Below, in pieces: positions 1 through 11,900 of a stretch of 44,694 bases of DNA. Every line of letters starts with the position of its first letter. The stretch's first letter is position 1. The stretch spans positions 1-44,694 of IMG/VR virus record IMGVR_UViG_3300044622_000127; one strand, 5' to 3'. Source of the stretch: a virus. Position numbers and translations under genes: made by a program. The notes under the pieces were generated by a model that made no database searches, was not told the DNA's origin, and saw only the letters and a program-made list of their open reading frames with translations.

Positions 1-3000
1 AACAACTTGCCCCAGTTCTTTATTCTGTAAGTAAGATCGCTTTGTTCGTAATCAATGTAGCGAACTTTGTCTAGATTCCACCATACCTGTCCTACTTGTG
101 ATGCTCCCCAATGGTAGTCTTCGTCGATTGTTACGACTGTGTTGGCTCCTCTGTTGTAAGAGGCTGGATCAACTGATGTTCTATAAGTAATGTCTTGATC
201 TGCTACACCTAATATCTTTCCTTTGATCGGATCAAACGTGTCAAGGCTAGTGATAATAGTTTGCGATTTGTTATCGTACAAGAACATACGAGTCACGCTT
301 TCTAGATCAACTTTTTCACCTTGCTCTCGTATTTTACTCCATCCCTTTGTAGCACCCGGGTTCTCAAAGAAGAATATCTGTCCAGCGTTAGTAGTCTCTG
401 GCACTGGAACTGACGGAGTCTCTATAGCATCGCCCCGTGATTCGCCAAAGTTAGCGCCAATAAACATTACCTTATCTGTCAGACAGACCGACTGTCCGAA
501 GTTATCCTCTGGACTAATTCCTTCTGGCATTAAATCATCAACGATACCAAATAGCGTTGGGTCTTCGTATGTCTTAGCACTATTGCTTAGTTCTTCAAAC
601 ACAAACACAGTACCTGTATTTGGTATTAGGTCGTTTATCACCGTAATGTTGCCGTCTAGTGTAACGGTTCCACCATCAATGATTGTGCGCTCGAGGGTGT
701 CGCCTCCCTTACTGCTGACTGCTAACGTGCTAGTAGATTCAATGTAAGCCAGTGCGCTACCAAACTGAGCCGACGAATCAGGCCGTGGGCTAATAATTGT
801 TTGGCTTAGGTAGAACGGCTTAATCGTAAATCCGACTGATCGACTAACCACTGTAAATTTCTCATTGGCAGTAGTATCAAATACTAGTAGTAAGTAACCG
901 AGTTCGTCTGTTGCTGTTAGCCCTGCTATTCCAACGGTGGTGTTCAAGTACGTTAACGTCTGAACAGGTGTGCCAGCAGGAATTTCAAAGTAACGATCAT
1001 TGATCTTTAGTTTCTTAGTATCAAAGTCGGCTAGCAGCTCCTCAGATAAGAAGGTGTTAAACTCTTGTGCCGCTAATGTGAATCTGAATACCGCACTAGA
1101 TTCGGTATCTTCGCTCCAGTATCCTGGTGCCCCAACGAACACGTTCTTACCAGATTCTGCTATAGCAACTGATGCGCCAAAGTTAGCACGGAACGATAGA
1201 TCGCTTCCTATCGTTAACTCTTGTAGAGGAGTTCCGAACTGGTTAAGCTCTACACGAATCTTTTGATTTACTTCTGGGGCTGGAGCAAACGTAACCGTTA
1301 ATCCTACCATCGTTGGGAATACTTCGACACCGTCTAAGAATACAGATGGTAGGAAGGCAGCATTGTGCGCTAATCCTAGTGCAAAGTCAGTCGTTGCTCC
1401 GTCACCGATGAATTCTTCTACGTATCTATCATAGACGTATGCTGCTCCAGCATCTTCAACTCCACTAACTGTCTTATCTGGTGCCCCGACTACTAGTTTA
1501 GTTCCGTCGCTATTGGTTTTAATTGCGTGTCCAAATCTGCTGCCTGCTGTACCAGTAAGGCTAGTAACCTCATCGTAATACGACCCTTGCCTGATGATAT
1601 AAGTATCAACTGGAGGAATAACAGTGAAGTCAATGTTATTGCCGTTAAGAACATAATCCTCGTTTGGTACCAGAGTCTCAGTAGCAGTAGATATTGAAAT
1701 TGCTTCCGTTGAATACGGAGTAAATGTGAGCGCATACGATTGTGCTATTCCGTCAGCTAAAATTGCCTGAGCAGAGCTTTCTACATCTATGTGTTTATAC
1801 ACATAAACTTTGTCTTCGCCTGGGGCGCCAACATACAGCCACTTCTGGTCCTTAGATACTGAAACACTATATCCAAAGTACGCATCTGTTGTTGTGTTGT
1901 TAATAATATGTCGTAAGTTAACATCTTGCCCAGATATATTGTAAATCACTACCTTACCGGCATTTGAATTAGGACCTGTAAGCGAAGTACTTTCTGGGGC
2001 TCCGACGACAACGATATCGTTGGTAATATCAACTGCGTGACCAAATCTCGAAACGCCTGATTGGTCGAGGATTAGTTTTGTTGGTACCGAGTACTTTCCT
2101 AATGCCTTAGCAAAGAATCTTGCTACACCACGTCCCAGGGTCATTTCATTATCTACTAGCGGACCTGCTTCTGGAGAACCGACTACACCTACAAGCCCGT
2201 CAGCACGAACAGCAATCGAATACCCTAAGTCGGCACCTTCAATTACTTCTCCCTTAGAAATAAACAGTTCTTCTTTAAATGTCCACGGTAAATTCTTTTG
2301 ATAAACTGCCCAGCGGTCATCTGTAGTGTCTTTATCGACCCATACTTTATCAGTCGGCAACCATCCTAACTTAGGAGCATATTCTTTCACTGCCGATAAG
2401 TGATCGACGCGTAGGCTACGCATCTTAAATAAGGCACCGTCATCTTCTAATACCGGTGTGTCTATTAGAGAGGCTTCTACTTCTTCTGTAATCGATACAA
2501 ATACGGTATCTGGAGAATCGACTCTTTCTACTTTGTAAAAACTGTCAATTTCCGGAGTAAAGCCTACTACCGCAAACACTTCGCCCGGTACCATCTCGTG
2601 TGAATATGACATCGTTAAAGTGATGAAGTTGTCAAGCTCGTATTCAGCTTTGATAACGCGAACGTCGGTCTCGTCGCAACGATACACGTTCCAGTCGCGG
2701 TTAACATCCTTAGCTACCCAAATCTTGTAGCCGCTATAGATACCCGAAACCAGCCCGTCTGCCTGCTGATAATTCTGTATGTCAAATATCGTAGCGTCGA
2801 TGTCGTGTAAGTTTACATAGCCCGCTGTTAGTATGTCGTCTTCGTATGTCGAGGAGTCGTCTCGATTCTTAAAGATGTTCTTTTTGTATGTTAGAGGACG
2901 CTTGTATAAGGTCCCTTTGTAAACTCCTGTTACTCCGGCGTCTGTTATTTGCTCTCCGTTATCAAGTAACGCTACGGAGATCGGGTCGTGTATATAAGAT

Positions 3001-6000
3001 CTGTCGTCTAACTGAATTTCAACGTACTGGTTAGTTTCAAGTGCTCCGTATTCTCCTACACGGAATGCCCATTCTTCGTTAAAAGTAACGTCGCCGGTTA
3101 AGTTATTAAACTGAGCAGAGGTTAGCGCAGTAACCGCATCTGTAGTTCCTTTGTCTCTAATGTATCCTTGGTAGAACTTTGACTGGGTAGTGTCGTTCAA
3201 ACTTAGGTCTGTCAGATACTTTCTTTCCCTGTACCCGATTACCCCAGTTCCAAACTTGTTTAAATCTTGGTCTGAAATCTGGTTATCAACGTCGTACATG
3301 TTCTCAAACTTCTTGGCATTGTAAGACATGTTTGGCAATAGACCAGTCTTTAACCTATCTTTGTCTAACTGGCGCCATAGTCCAAAGTTAAAGTTGTCAG
3401 CGGCCGAAATGTTCTCTATAGCAGCATACGGATAGCCTTTATAGGTAATAATATCGCCCTTGCGATAGTCTTTACCTGTCGACCATTCTACTAGCGGCTC
3501 ACCACTGAATACAAATCCAGACGGATTAACTTGTCCGAACCAATCGCTAGTTTTATTACCTATTAGTTTCAGACGATATTGCCTGTTTCCTAACTCTGGC
3601 TTGTAAATAATGTCACTGAATATAGTTTCGTTGTCGAATACTAGAACATGTTCATACTGGACCAAGTGTAACTCTACTAACCCAATAGAAATCTCTGGGA
3701 GGGTCGCTAACGAAAAATTCTCGCCGTCCCTATTTACAGTGAATTGGCTAGACTTTACTACGTTAAACCCAACATCGAGCACCTTAGATCCAATAGGCGA
3801 GTTGTCTATTGCATCAACTACTGCTTTGTCGGTGCTCAGATTAATCAAGTTCTGTACTGGGCTGACTACAATTATGCTTCCAGGAGTCCACCCTTGCTGC
3901 GTCCAGGTTAAGAATTCTTTAACTGACAATTCCCAGTTCTTCGTAGAAACAAGCTCTCGACTATAATCTTCAAAGTCAAACCCTTGCGAGATTAAGAATC
4001 GCTCGTAGCTTATTAAGAAATCTACTACCTGCTGCTTATTTCTAAACTCGTAACCGTAGGGGACTGCTATCTTAGTCTTCTGGTAGTTATTATAGACCGT
4101 GGCCGTAGCACCTGCTACAGAGACAGAGTGTTGATTAGTATTCGGTTCGCTTGGAATAATTGTGAAGAACGGGCTACGTAAGTTATATCCGCTAACTGAA
4201 TATCCGACCGTAGTCTTCTCAATGATAACCGCGCTATATACTGTCTTGTCAACTGGGGCAGACTTGTGTAGATGAATCTTATAGTTCTCGTTTGGTATAA
4301 TAATCGAATCGTTAGTGCTCGAAGGGCTACTTTGTTCAGCTAAAACCTTTAGATACTTTTGATCGGTATATCCAGCAAGTTTGTATCCTAGTTGGACTTT
4401 AACTTGGTCAATATTTTCGTGAATCTTATCGGCCGGGTCAACTCCATAGCTAGAAATGTAGTCAGCTATCCAGTTTAAGTAACCTGCGTTTCTTACAATT
4501 GATCCGTTGACTACTTCTCCGTTTACTTGTAAGTCGCTTGGAGAAAGATGTTGGTTAGATTCTTTCACCAAATTCTGTGACACAGAAGAGTCAGGAGCAT
4601 ACCCTTGTACATTTGCTAATAGACCAAAGTAGAGGGCCGGTTTCATTAATGCTAATGCCTTTTGTAAAGCAAACGGATAGTCGCTGCTTCTTCTCCACGC
4701 AGTTTCAACTGGAGCTTCGTCACCTACCTTAAAGGCGCCACTTGCGTCAGATAGGTTAAATGCTGTAATTAAGAATTGATCAGGGCTACGTAATTCTCCG
4801 GTTTCAGTAACTGGAATTACTTCTGTCAATCCTGGGCGAGCATATTGCTCGTATGTTCCGGCACGATCGCCAAATCGGATTAATCCGTCTTCTAGGTCTT
4901 GCCACAGGACTAAGTTACCGCCGGTATACGGGGCAGGACCGTATGTATCAATCCACCAGTCTGGTCTTTCTGAAAATCCCAAGGCCTCCCAGGGACGCAT
5001 ATGAGGAGCGTCGGTGTCATAGAAGTACTTATAAATTCCTCTCCAATGGCCAGACAAGTACTCATTGTCAATGACACTACGTGTTCTACTATAATTCCAG
5101 GTCCAGGCATCGTTGCTGTTGAACCATTCGTTCGTTGTAAAATTAACTCTGTTATTGCCTGCCCAGGTTAAGAAGCTTGAAGAGATAACGCGATCAAACT
5201 CTGTTTTTGTGTATTCCGTATTACGGAAGTTTCCTGGAATGTAGTTGTAGATGTCAAAGTTGTTAGGATCGTATGCTACCTTAATGTTGTTGTAGATACG
5301 AAGCTCAAGCTCTATTAACAGGTCGTCTCGTATATCTCCAAACGTTCGAGTAATGCTACCGTCGTGCCCGCGAACCACTGAGATTGGTTCACTATACGTT
5401 GCGTCTTCATACTCTGCTGGTTGAAACTTAGGATATAGTCCCAACTTAGTCGGGGTCTCAGGAATATAACAACCGTCTGTATTGTGGAATGTATAGATAT
5501 CGATGACCTGGTCAAAGATTAGTGGATTAACAAATACAATAGATGGACGAGTCTGAATAAAGTAATAATCTTGTCCTCTTGTTAATTGTACTCCGTCAAG
5601 GTACACTAGGATGGCTTTATTGCTTAGTTGGGTGTCAACAAAGATAGACTCAATTTCATACTCGGTTACCTCTTGGTCAATAACAACATAACTAGTAAGA
5701 GTCCTATTCTGATCAAATGGCACCATGTCGCTATAATACCAAGGACTCTTGTTGTTCTTAACTTCGTTTAATTTCTTTAGTATATAATCAACGCCAAGTC
5801 GCGGATCAGTAATGCCCGCATTAACTACCATTGAATAAGATTCTAAGAAACGATTCTTAAACTTAGTGTACTCTTGAGCAGCATATTCGATTGAATCGAC
5901 GAAGCTTATTTCCTTGTTCAGCAAGAACATCGAACTGTAAAGTACCGGAGCACTATGCTGAAGAATGCTGCCGCCGATGTCTTTAATGTACAAGTCGCGC

Positions 6001-8966
6001 AGATTGCTAAATCCCGGTACCTGACCAACTACATTATCAGTATTCTCTGAGATAGCAGTTAAGTGATTTCTAAACTGACCTAATGTAAGCGACAAGAAAT
6101 TATCATTAAGAGCATTGTAGTCTAGGTTCTGTGGGACTTCGTAATACCCTAACGTAGATACCTGATCTGAGTCTATTAGAATATCTACTTTGTCGTTTTC
6201 TTTAAGAGTACTATATATCTCTACGGCGTAAGTAACCCCGATAGAAATAATAGCGTACTGCGAAGTTGTTAGTGCTTTGTTGTTTACATGTACCCGTATT
6301 GTAGGCTCGTTTTCTACTGTCTTTGGTAGAATATCTATAGTAAACCTGTTACTATTACCGTTGGCTACAGATGAGATTACTTGTAGCTGCCTCGACAACC
6401 CGGCCTTTGTAGTCCAGATATTCTCTTTTTTAATTTCGTCGCGAGATATTATCTTAGGAATAAACCCTGAATTTACGTTGTATGAGACTGTACTTGATAG
6501 GTTAATAGCATTAAATGTGTCTGAGTCAAAGTTATTTTTAAACTCGATATCCCCAATACTATTAAAATTTCTGTAAGAGACTGGAAATCCTAATACAGGA
6601 TCACTTTCGCCCTCTCCTTCTTTAAAAGAGAAGATCTTGCTACCAATAAAGTTAGAGCTAGGATAAACTACTGCGTCATTGAAGTTTACTGAGTTCTCAT
6701 CGACGATATTAAACAACGGAGGAACATTTGTTCCGTTTTTCTGCTGTCCGTGGATCCATATATCACCGTTGAACCAGAAACTAGCACTACTAACTAATCC
6801 AACATTAGGACTTAGTACTCCATTGATCGGTGCATCGACGTGCCCGCTTGTCGTGTCAAGGACGCGAGAAGAAGGATTATAAACTGCATCGGGGTCGTCG
6901 ACTGGGACCAGTGGAACAGCGCATCCTGCCTTAGGAATTATTACGTCGTACGGTAAAATGTCGCTATCCTCGGCGAGAGTCAGATGAACCTTGACCTCTC
7001 CGTTTATGTCTAAGTGATTAACGGTATAAACTTTATTACGAACGATCGGATCTACGTCATTGACGAAGATTACTCTCATTCCGTCTTTCAACGACGCAGC
7101 TTCAGCAAACGTTAAGTCGTCGTCGATTCCATCTGATGGAGCAACATCGACGAAATCTACAACGGACCCCTCGACTTGTATCAATGCGTCAGTTACTGTA
7201 AAGTCGAGAATATCAATGTTTGGCTTCGCAATGCGACCAAAGTTAAAAAGTTCTATGTCTGGATCAAATTCAATAATCGGTCGTTGAGCTCGTTGTAATT
7301 GGTCAAACATTACAATCTTATTGTTGTATTTGGCGGTCTTAGTTAAGACATCAGTATGAAACCATCGATTGCTACGTGCCCACGCGTTCAGATCTACGCT
7401 GGATCTGTTAATTGTAATGTAATCGGGGGTAGCCGAACTGTTCAATGTTTCGTCGAATAACTCTTCATCAAATCCGTAGATGTCAAACGGAATCGAAGAT
7501 TCCGTGCTAACGAACTCAGGCACAACTAAGTGAGTAACTTTTACTAGCCTGATACTTACCCCGACCCCTTCGACGTAGTACTCGTTATCGGCGTATTCAG
7601 GCTGAACGACCTGTGTTCCAAACCTAACCTTTAACCCATTGGTAAATACAACTCCGTTAGGGCTAGTGTAGTTTTCTTTACCTAGTATCTCGTCTACGAT
7701 ATTTAAATCGAAGCCAACTACATCAACGATTCTGATCCTACCACTGTATTGTTGATCAGTTCCGTCATTGTAGTACAGATATTCTAGCGGAGCGGTAATT
7801 AGCGGTACTTCTTTAATCACACCGTTTATATTTTTGTAGAACTCTTTGTTAGCATGTTCGGTGCCCGAGTCTACAATCACTTTACTTTCTAGCGGAAGAT
7901 CTTGAATCCAGACTAAGTTGATTAATTCACCGCTGCCTGTATCTTCAGTTTGTATCTGCCAAATACCTTTACGCCTATTACTAGGAATGATATCACCTTC
8001 GTCATACGCTCTATCTCCCCAAGCATCACGAGCATACGGAGCATAATCAACCCAAGACGGATCCGACGTATCATTAGAAACAAAGATAACATACTTTCCT
8101 GCTAACTCGCTTGTTATTCCGTCTATCCCACCAAACTGAGAGATAATGCGTGTCACTAATTGCGAGTTAATGTCTGAAAATTTTAATGTAGTCGCTATGT
8201 CAACAGTCTGAACCAATGGTAAATTGATAAAATATGCCTGCTCGTCTGCAGACGGAACATTAAAGATAACCTTGCCATTGTCGAGGCCGTTGTCGATTAC
8301 TCCGTACACTTCTCTGGTGTTAATGTTACTCTGCGTTGGGCGGCGCCCAGATGTCCCGAGATCTGTCTGTATCCAAAACTGATTACCAGGTTGATCAACC
8401 TGAAACTCGTAACTTCCTCCGCGAGCTAATATGATATCAGGATTACGAGTTTCACCGAAACCGGAAAAGTTGTAAGCAGAGTCTTGCGTGTTCCTTTCTA
8501 TTAGAAAGGTGTTCGTTAAATCAACTGCGCCTGAGAATACATCAACTGCTTCAGGTCCAGCTGGTAACCAGTAATACTGGCTAAAGTTCACTAACTTGTC
8601 AAAGTCAATCTTACCGTCGAACGAGTATATCTCATTGTTAAACAGCCGTGAGTGGTTACCAGAAATACCTCCGTAATGTTGAATCTGATCCAGTAAGTCG
8701 GGATAACTACTTAGAAACCTAATATCCTTGTCTTTGTTAGTAACAACAACACATGGTTCTAATTGGTAATCCTGGCGGCGGTCAGTTTCTTCTGGTAAGT
8801 AATTATCTCCTGCTTTAAAAGTAGGAGCAAACTTACGTCCAATATACCCGTTTAACTTTTTAAAGTTGGGTTCAGTTACTAACTGATCGATAGTTGCGTT
8901 TAAGAACTTCTGGTTTGCAGTAGACCTGAATACCTCAGGTAAGAATCCGATTGTCCGAGTAGTCAT
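1..8966 (-). CDS. Giant virion structural protein with FG-GAP repeats (C-terminus off window)
   Basis: One frame stays open from an ATG at 8966 to the left edge, so at least 2988 residues are present and the stop is outside the window. The N-terminus (MTTRTIGFLPEVF) and following segments resemble the very large virion proteins that follow gene 6 in marine T4-like phages, probably peripheral baseplate or fibre-attachment components. This is recalled family likeness, not a search. Seven FG-GAP-like units occur with their F/L-G pair near residues 2247, 2308, 2364, 2478, 2596, 2735 and 2823. Typical examples are RFGHAVDITNDIVVVGAPES and RFGHAIKTNSDGTKLVVGAP. They suggest an integrin-like beta-propeller. 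Extra beta-rich segments separate some units, for example ADGIAQSYALTFTP. There is no signal peptide. The start lies 5 bases after the gp6 stop, so it is probably co-transcribed with the baseplate genes. The existence of the gene is certain; its exact role is inferred. Confidence 0.88.
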   Translation of the reverse strand, partial: MTTRTIGFLPEVFRSTANQKFLNATIDQLVTEPNFKKLNGYIGRKFAPTFKAGDNYLPEETDRRQDYQLEPCVVVTNKDKDIRFLSSYPDLLDQIQHYGGISGNHSRLFNNEIYSFDGKIDFDKLVNFSQYYWLPAGPEAVDVFSGAVDLTNTFLIERNTQDSAYNFSGFGETRNPDIILARGGSYEFQVDQPGNQFWIQTDLGTSGRRPTQSNINTREVYGVIDNGLDNGKVIFNVPSADEQAYFINLPLVQTVDIATTLKFSDINSQLVTRIISQFGGIDGITSELAGKYVIFVSNDTSDPSWVDYAPYARDAWGDRAYDEGDIIPSNRRKGIWQIQTEDTGSGELINLVWIQDLPLESKVIVDSGTEHANKEFYKNINGVIKEVPLITAPLEYLYYNDGTDQQYSGRIRIVDVVGFDLNIVDEILGKENYTSPNGVVFTNGLKVRFGTQVVQPEYADNEYYVEGVGVSIRLVKVTHLVVPEFVSTESSIPFDIYGFDEELFDETLNSSATPDYITINRSSVDLNAWARSNRWFHTDVLTKTAKYNNKIVMFDQLQRAQRPIIEFDPDIELFNFGRIAKPNIDILDFTVTDALIQVEGSVVDFVDVAPSDGIDDDLTFAEAASLKDGMRVIFVNDVDPIVRNKVYTVNHLDINGEVKVHLTLAEDSDILPYDVIIPKAGCAVPLVPVDDPDAVYNPSSRVLDTTSGHVDAPINGVLSPNVGLVSSASFWFNGDIWIHGQQKNGTNVPPLFNIVDENSVNFNDAVVYPSSNFIGSKIFSFKEGEGESDPVLGFPVSYRNFNSIGDIEFKNNFDSDTFNAINLSSTVSYNVNSGFIPKIISRDEIKKENIWTTKAGLSRQLQVISSVANGNSNRFTIDILPKTVENEPTIRVHVNNKALTTSQYAIISIGVTYAVEIYSTLKENDKVDILIDSDQVSTLGYYEVPQNLDYNALNDNFLSLTLGQFRNHLTAISENTDNVVGQVPGFSNLRDLYIKDIGGSILQHSAPVLYSSMFLLNKEISFVDSIEYAAQEYTKFKNRFLESYSMVVNAGITDPRLGVDYILKKLNEVKNNKSPWYYSDMVPFDQNRTLTSYVVIDQEVTEYEIESIFVDTQLSNKAILVYLDGVQLTRGQDYYFIQTRPSIVFVNPLIFDQVIDIYTFHNTDGCYIPETPTKLGLYPKFQPAEYEDATYSEPISVVRGHDGSITRTFGDIRDDLLIELELRIYNNIKVAYDPNNFDIYNYIPGNFRNTEYTKTEFDRVISSSFLTWAGNNRVNFTTNEWFNSNDAWTWNYSRTRSVIDNEYLSGHWRGIYKYFYDTDAPHMRPWEALGFSERPDWWIDTYGPAPYTGGNLVLWQDLEDGLIRFGDRAGTYEQYARPGLTEVIPVTETGELRSPDQFLITAFNLSDASGAFKVGDEAPVETAWRRSSDYPFALQKALALMKPALYFGLLANVQGYAPDSSVSQNLVKESNQHLSPSDLQVNGEVVNGSIVRNAGYLNWIADYISSYGVDPADKIHENIDQVKVQLGYKLAGYTDQKYLKVLAEQSSPSSTNDSIIIPNENYKIHLHKSAPVDKTVYSAVIIEKTTVGYSVSGYNLRSPFFTIIPSEPNTNQHSVSVAGATATVYNNYQKTKIAVPYGYEFRNKQQVVDFLISYERFLISQGFDFEDYSRELVSTKNWELSVKEFLTWTQQGWTPGSIIVVSPVQNLINLSTDKAVVDAIDNSPIGSKVLDVGFNVVKSSQFTVNRDGENFSLATLPEISIGLVELHLVQYEHVLVFDNETIFSDIIYKPELGNRQYRLKLIGNKTSDWFGQVNPSGFVFSGEPLVEWSTGKDYRKGDIITYKGYPYAAIENISAADNFNFGLWRQLDKDRLKTGLLPNMSYNAKKFENMYDVDNQISDQDLNKFGTGVIGYRERKYLTDLSLNDTTQSKFYQGYIRDKGTTDAVTALTSAQFNNLTGDVTFNEEWAFRVGEYGALETNQYVEIQLDDRSYIHDPISVALLDNGEQITDAGVTGVYKGTLYKRPLTYKKNIFKNRDDSSTYEDDILTAGYVNLHDIDATIFDIQNYQQADGLVSGIYSGYKIWVAKDVNRDWNVYRCDETDVRVIKAEYELDNFITLTMSYSHEMVPGEVFAVVGFTPEIDSFYKVERVDSPDTVFVSITEEVEASLIDTPVLEDDGALFKMRSLRVDHLSAVKEYAPKLGWLPTDKVWVDKDTTDDRWAVYQKNLPWTFKEELFISKGEVIEGADLGYSIAVRADGLVGVVGSPEAGPLVDNEMTLGRGVARFFAKALGKYSVPTKLILDQSGVSRFGHAVDITNDIVVVGAPESTSLTGPNSNAGKVVIYNISGQDVNLRHIINNTTTDAYFGYSVSVSKDQKWLYVGAPGEDKVYVYKHIDVESSAQAILADGIAQSYALTFTPYSTEAISISTATETLVPNEDYVLNGNNIDFTVIPPVDTYIIRQGSYYDEVTSLTGTAGSRFGHAIKTNSDGTKLVVGAPDKTVSGVEDAGAAYVYDRYVEEFIGDGATTDFALGLAHNAAFLPSVFLDGVEVFPTMVGLTVTFAPAPEVNQKIRVELNQFGTPLQELTIGSDLSFRANFGASVAIAESGKNVFVGAPGYWSEDTESSAVFRFTLAAQEFNTFLSEELLADFDTKKLKINDRYFEIPAGTPVQTLTYLNTTVGIAGLTATDELGYLLLVFDTTANEKFTVVSRSVGFTIKPFYLSQTIISPRPDSSAQFGSALAYIESTSTLAVSSKGGDTLERTIIDGGTVTLDGNITVINDLIPNTGTVFVFEELSNSAKTYEDPTLFGIVDDLMPEGISPEDNFGQSVCLTDKVMFIGANFGESRGDAIETPSVPVPETTNAGQIFFFENPGATKGWSKIREQGEKVDLESVTRMFLYDNKSQTIITSLDTFDPIKGKILGVADQDITYRTSVDPASYNRGANTVVTIDEDYHWGASQVGQVWWNLDKVRYIDYEQSDLTYRIKNWGKL

Positions 8967-8971
8967 ATGTT

Positions 8972-11900
8972 TTATGTAGATCCAACTGTTAATACACTAT
9001 TTACTCCAGCAAAGTTTGCGTTAATTTGCGACGCAGTTATTGCGCTAATTATTTCGACATTGTCAGCTGTAGCTGAGCTAATTAGAATCTCATTGGTTTC
9101 GGCGTTAATTTGATACAGGCTTCCGAACAGCGCCGACGGATCCTTAGGAACAACAATAACAGACGAAACATTTGGACTTAGAGTAGAGTGTAGATACGCA
9201 CTTAATTCGCTGAAGTAAAAGGTCTCGCCGAAGTCCCAGTTCTCTGTAGCAAAGTACGCATTAACAGCACCAATGACGCTTGACTTAATATCGTTATCGC
9301 TAATGTTCAAATTCACATTCTTAACTACTTTAAAGATTGCTTGTAAAGTAGGGTCAGACTTGTTGCCGAACAGAGGTTTAAACTTTGCGCTATTAAAAAT
9401 AATAGCGTCACTGATAGCTTTGTAATTTTCTAACTCGCTGTACTCTAATTTTAGCTGCTCAGTCGTTGGCGGGACCGGTTTTTCAAGTGTATTAGTCGAA
9501 TCGTTAATCCAACGTTGGTAATCCGTCGAGTATGAGTTAGTAAGTAAGAAAAGATCGACAATATTGTTCGGGCTCGGGTCAATGCGACGATAACCCGGAC
9601 TATTATGCCTATACTGGAAATACAAGTCTTCTCTACCATAGAACTTTTTGTAATCAGTAGTTTCGTACAATGAGTACACTCCGTTTAGAATTTCTAAAAC
9701 ATAAAACTTGTCTTCTGTCATGGCATAAAATACTTGACCGTCGTAGTAAAGAGTAATGTTAGGTTGTATATCTGCTAATGTCAGGTAGTCTAACACAATT
9801 AGAGTCGAACTAATCGGTAGAAATGTTTCAAAGCTGTCGTATCCAATGTCCTTCTTAAAGAACACTAGCTTCCTAATAGGATTTACAGTAGGATTCACTA
9901 CAGTAGCAAACAAGTCGGGGTTGTCTGGAACTCCGTCGTTATTATTATCAGTGAAAGTAACTAACACTTTATTCTGATTCTCGTAGCCGTCTATGTCAAC
10001 AATGTTCTTGTGGATATACCAGGTATAATCAACGCCTAACGGGTCGGATGAATCCGACTCAGAATTAACCTTTAAGATTTTAATCTGATCTTGAATAACT
10101 GATCGACCATCGTACACTTTAACTTTGTCGTCGAAGTAGAATTTTGTTTCTACTTTGCTCTCAAATGTGTAGTCTGTTCCTCTCCAGTATATTAGGTAAC
10201 CTACAGTCGTGCTGTACTCAAAGCGGATTAACCAGCTTGCGTCTGGGCCAACTCCCGGCACCGGACTAGTTAATGAGAACAACGGATCTTCGATATTGCT
10301 CGCATCGTAAATGTTTGCTTCTTCAACGATTTTCCAGGTTTCGTCGTTAATATCGTAGCGCAATGCAAAATTGTTAAACGCTGCAACTCTAGCAGCAATA
10401 TCTAGTATTAGCTCTTCCGGCAAGGAATTTTTAAAGACCGGAATAATTTGATCAACGAATGCGCCGTTAGGCACCTTTTGCGTGACTGTTACTGGTCCTG
10501 TCCCGTTAGCGAAACTACCTTGGCCACCGTTGGTACCATCACCTACTACTTGTTTTACTGATGAGTAAATGTAAAGCTGGTCGCCTGCGTACTGAGGTTC
10601 TCCAGTTTTAATTTGATTCTGAGCATTAAAGTATTTTCCTGTATCAGCGGAAAACTTAATAATTGCGCCCGACGCAATAAATCTGGCTACTTCGCTAGAA
10701 ACTGATCCAATCTGTAGAATTTGTTCAACGTCTAGGTTATCTTCTACTGTTATTATCGTGTTAAAGTAACCCGTAGATCCATTGGTAGTTAAAGAACTAA
10801 GATGCCAACCATAGCGAGTTGGATTGTGTCGTGTAAAATGATCGTAGTAGAAATGTGCCATCTCTTTCGAATCAAGGATCGACATTAAATTTTCAATTAC
10901 TGATCGTCGAGCACTAGTAGAGGACTGGATAGAGAAGTTTGTTGAAGGTAGCGTATCTTCTTTGTATAGGTACCCGTCTTGAGCAAAAATATTTGTGCTG
11001 GAATATTTTCCGCTGGTATCTTGAACGTCAAGGAAGCGACTAATGCCACTGCTGGTTCGATTAACTGCTTTCACTTTTAGAATATTTGAGAAGGCAGTAT
11101 ACGGAATGATGTTGTAGTCTTCGCCCGTAATCATTCTGCCCTGTGTGTAGTACTGCTGCGGCGCTTTCTGGCGAATGTCGTCGATGGACTCGTTTGCCGT
11201 TGCGTTTGTCACGGTATAGTTCAATGCTGCTCGTACAGTTAAAGTCTCAACGACGCCTGCTCGTGACACGTAAGGAATAGCAAGAGTTACGTTCTGTAGC
11301 TCGTCTGGAGTAATCTTGTAAGTCTGACCAGCGTTAGTGCGGAAGTAAGTTCTGAAGTCTCCTTGTGGAACGTTAGCAAACGATCCATCACCAAACACTA
11401 GGTCAATTTGATCACCTTCTCGTGTGTTAATCTGATACAGGTTGCGTTCAGACGACTTATTGTAGATTACGTTAACTCCTGCGATAGCCGGAACTGCGCT
11501 CCATGATGCCCGTTCAAACTTACTTGAATTCAGAGCATACAACCACACATCGGAATTATTGATACTGTTATACCCTACGTTTAGCACCCTATTAGGGACT
11601 GCCTCACCTAAGGTAAAATCTACGCTTTGTAGCTTACCTTGCTTGAAGTACAAGAAGTAACCTGTATTCAGACTGGCGTTCCCTCTGTTGTCATTGCGGT
11701 ACAAGAAATTAAACTTACCAGTTGGACGAGGTTCAGTTTCGTAAATGTACGATTGGTTAGAGCTAGTAGCACTTACCGCTTCAAAGTCTAAGCTACCACC
11801 GTTGACTGTAGCAGAAAAAGGAAACGCCGGGACCGTGCCCGCTGTAATGTTAATCGTGTATTCGTCAGTTCTGATTCCATTGATCACCTGTGTATTTCCA

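Noticed and set aside
1493-5515. Short minus-strand frames within the giant gene (1493-1735, 4910-5110, 5315-5515)
   Set aside because: They are in a different phase from the continuous giant frame, which is open to the window edge and has meaningful repeats.
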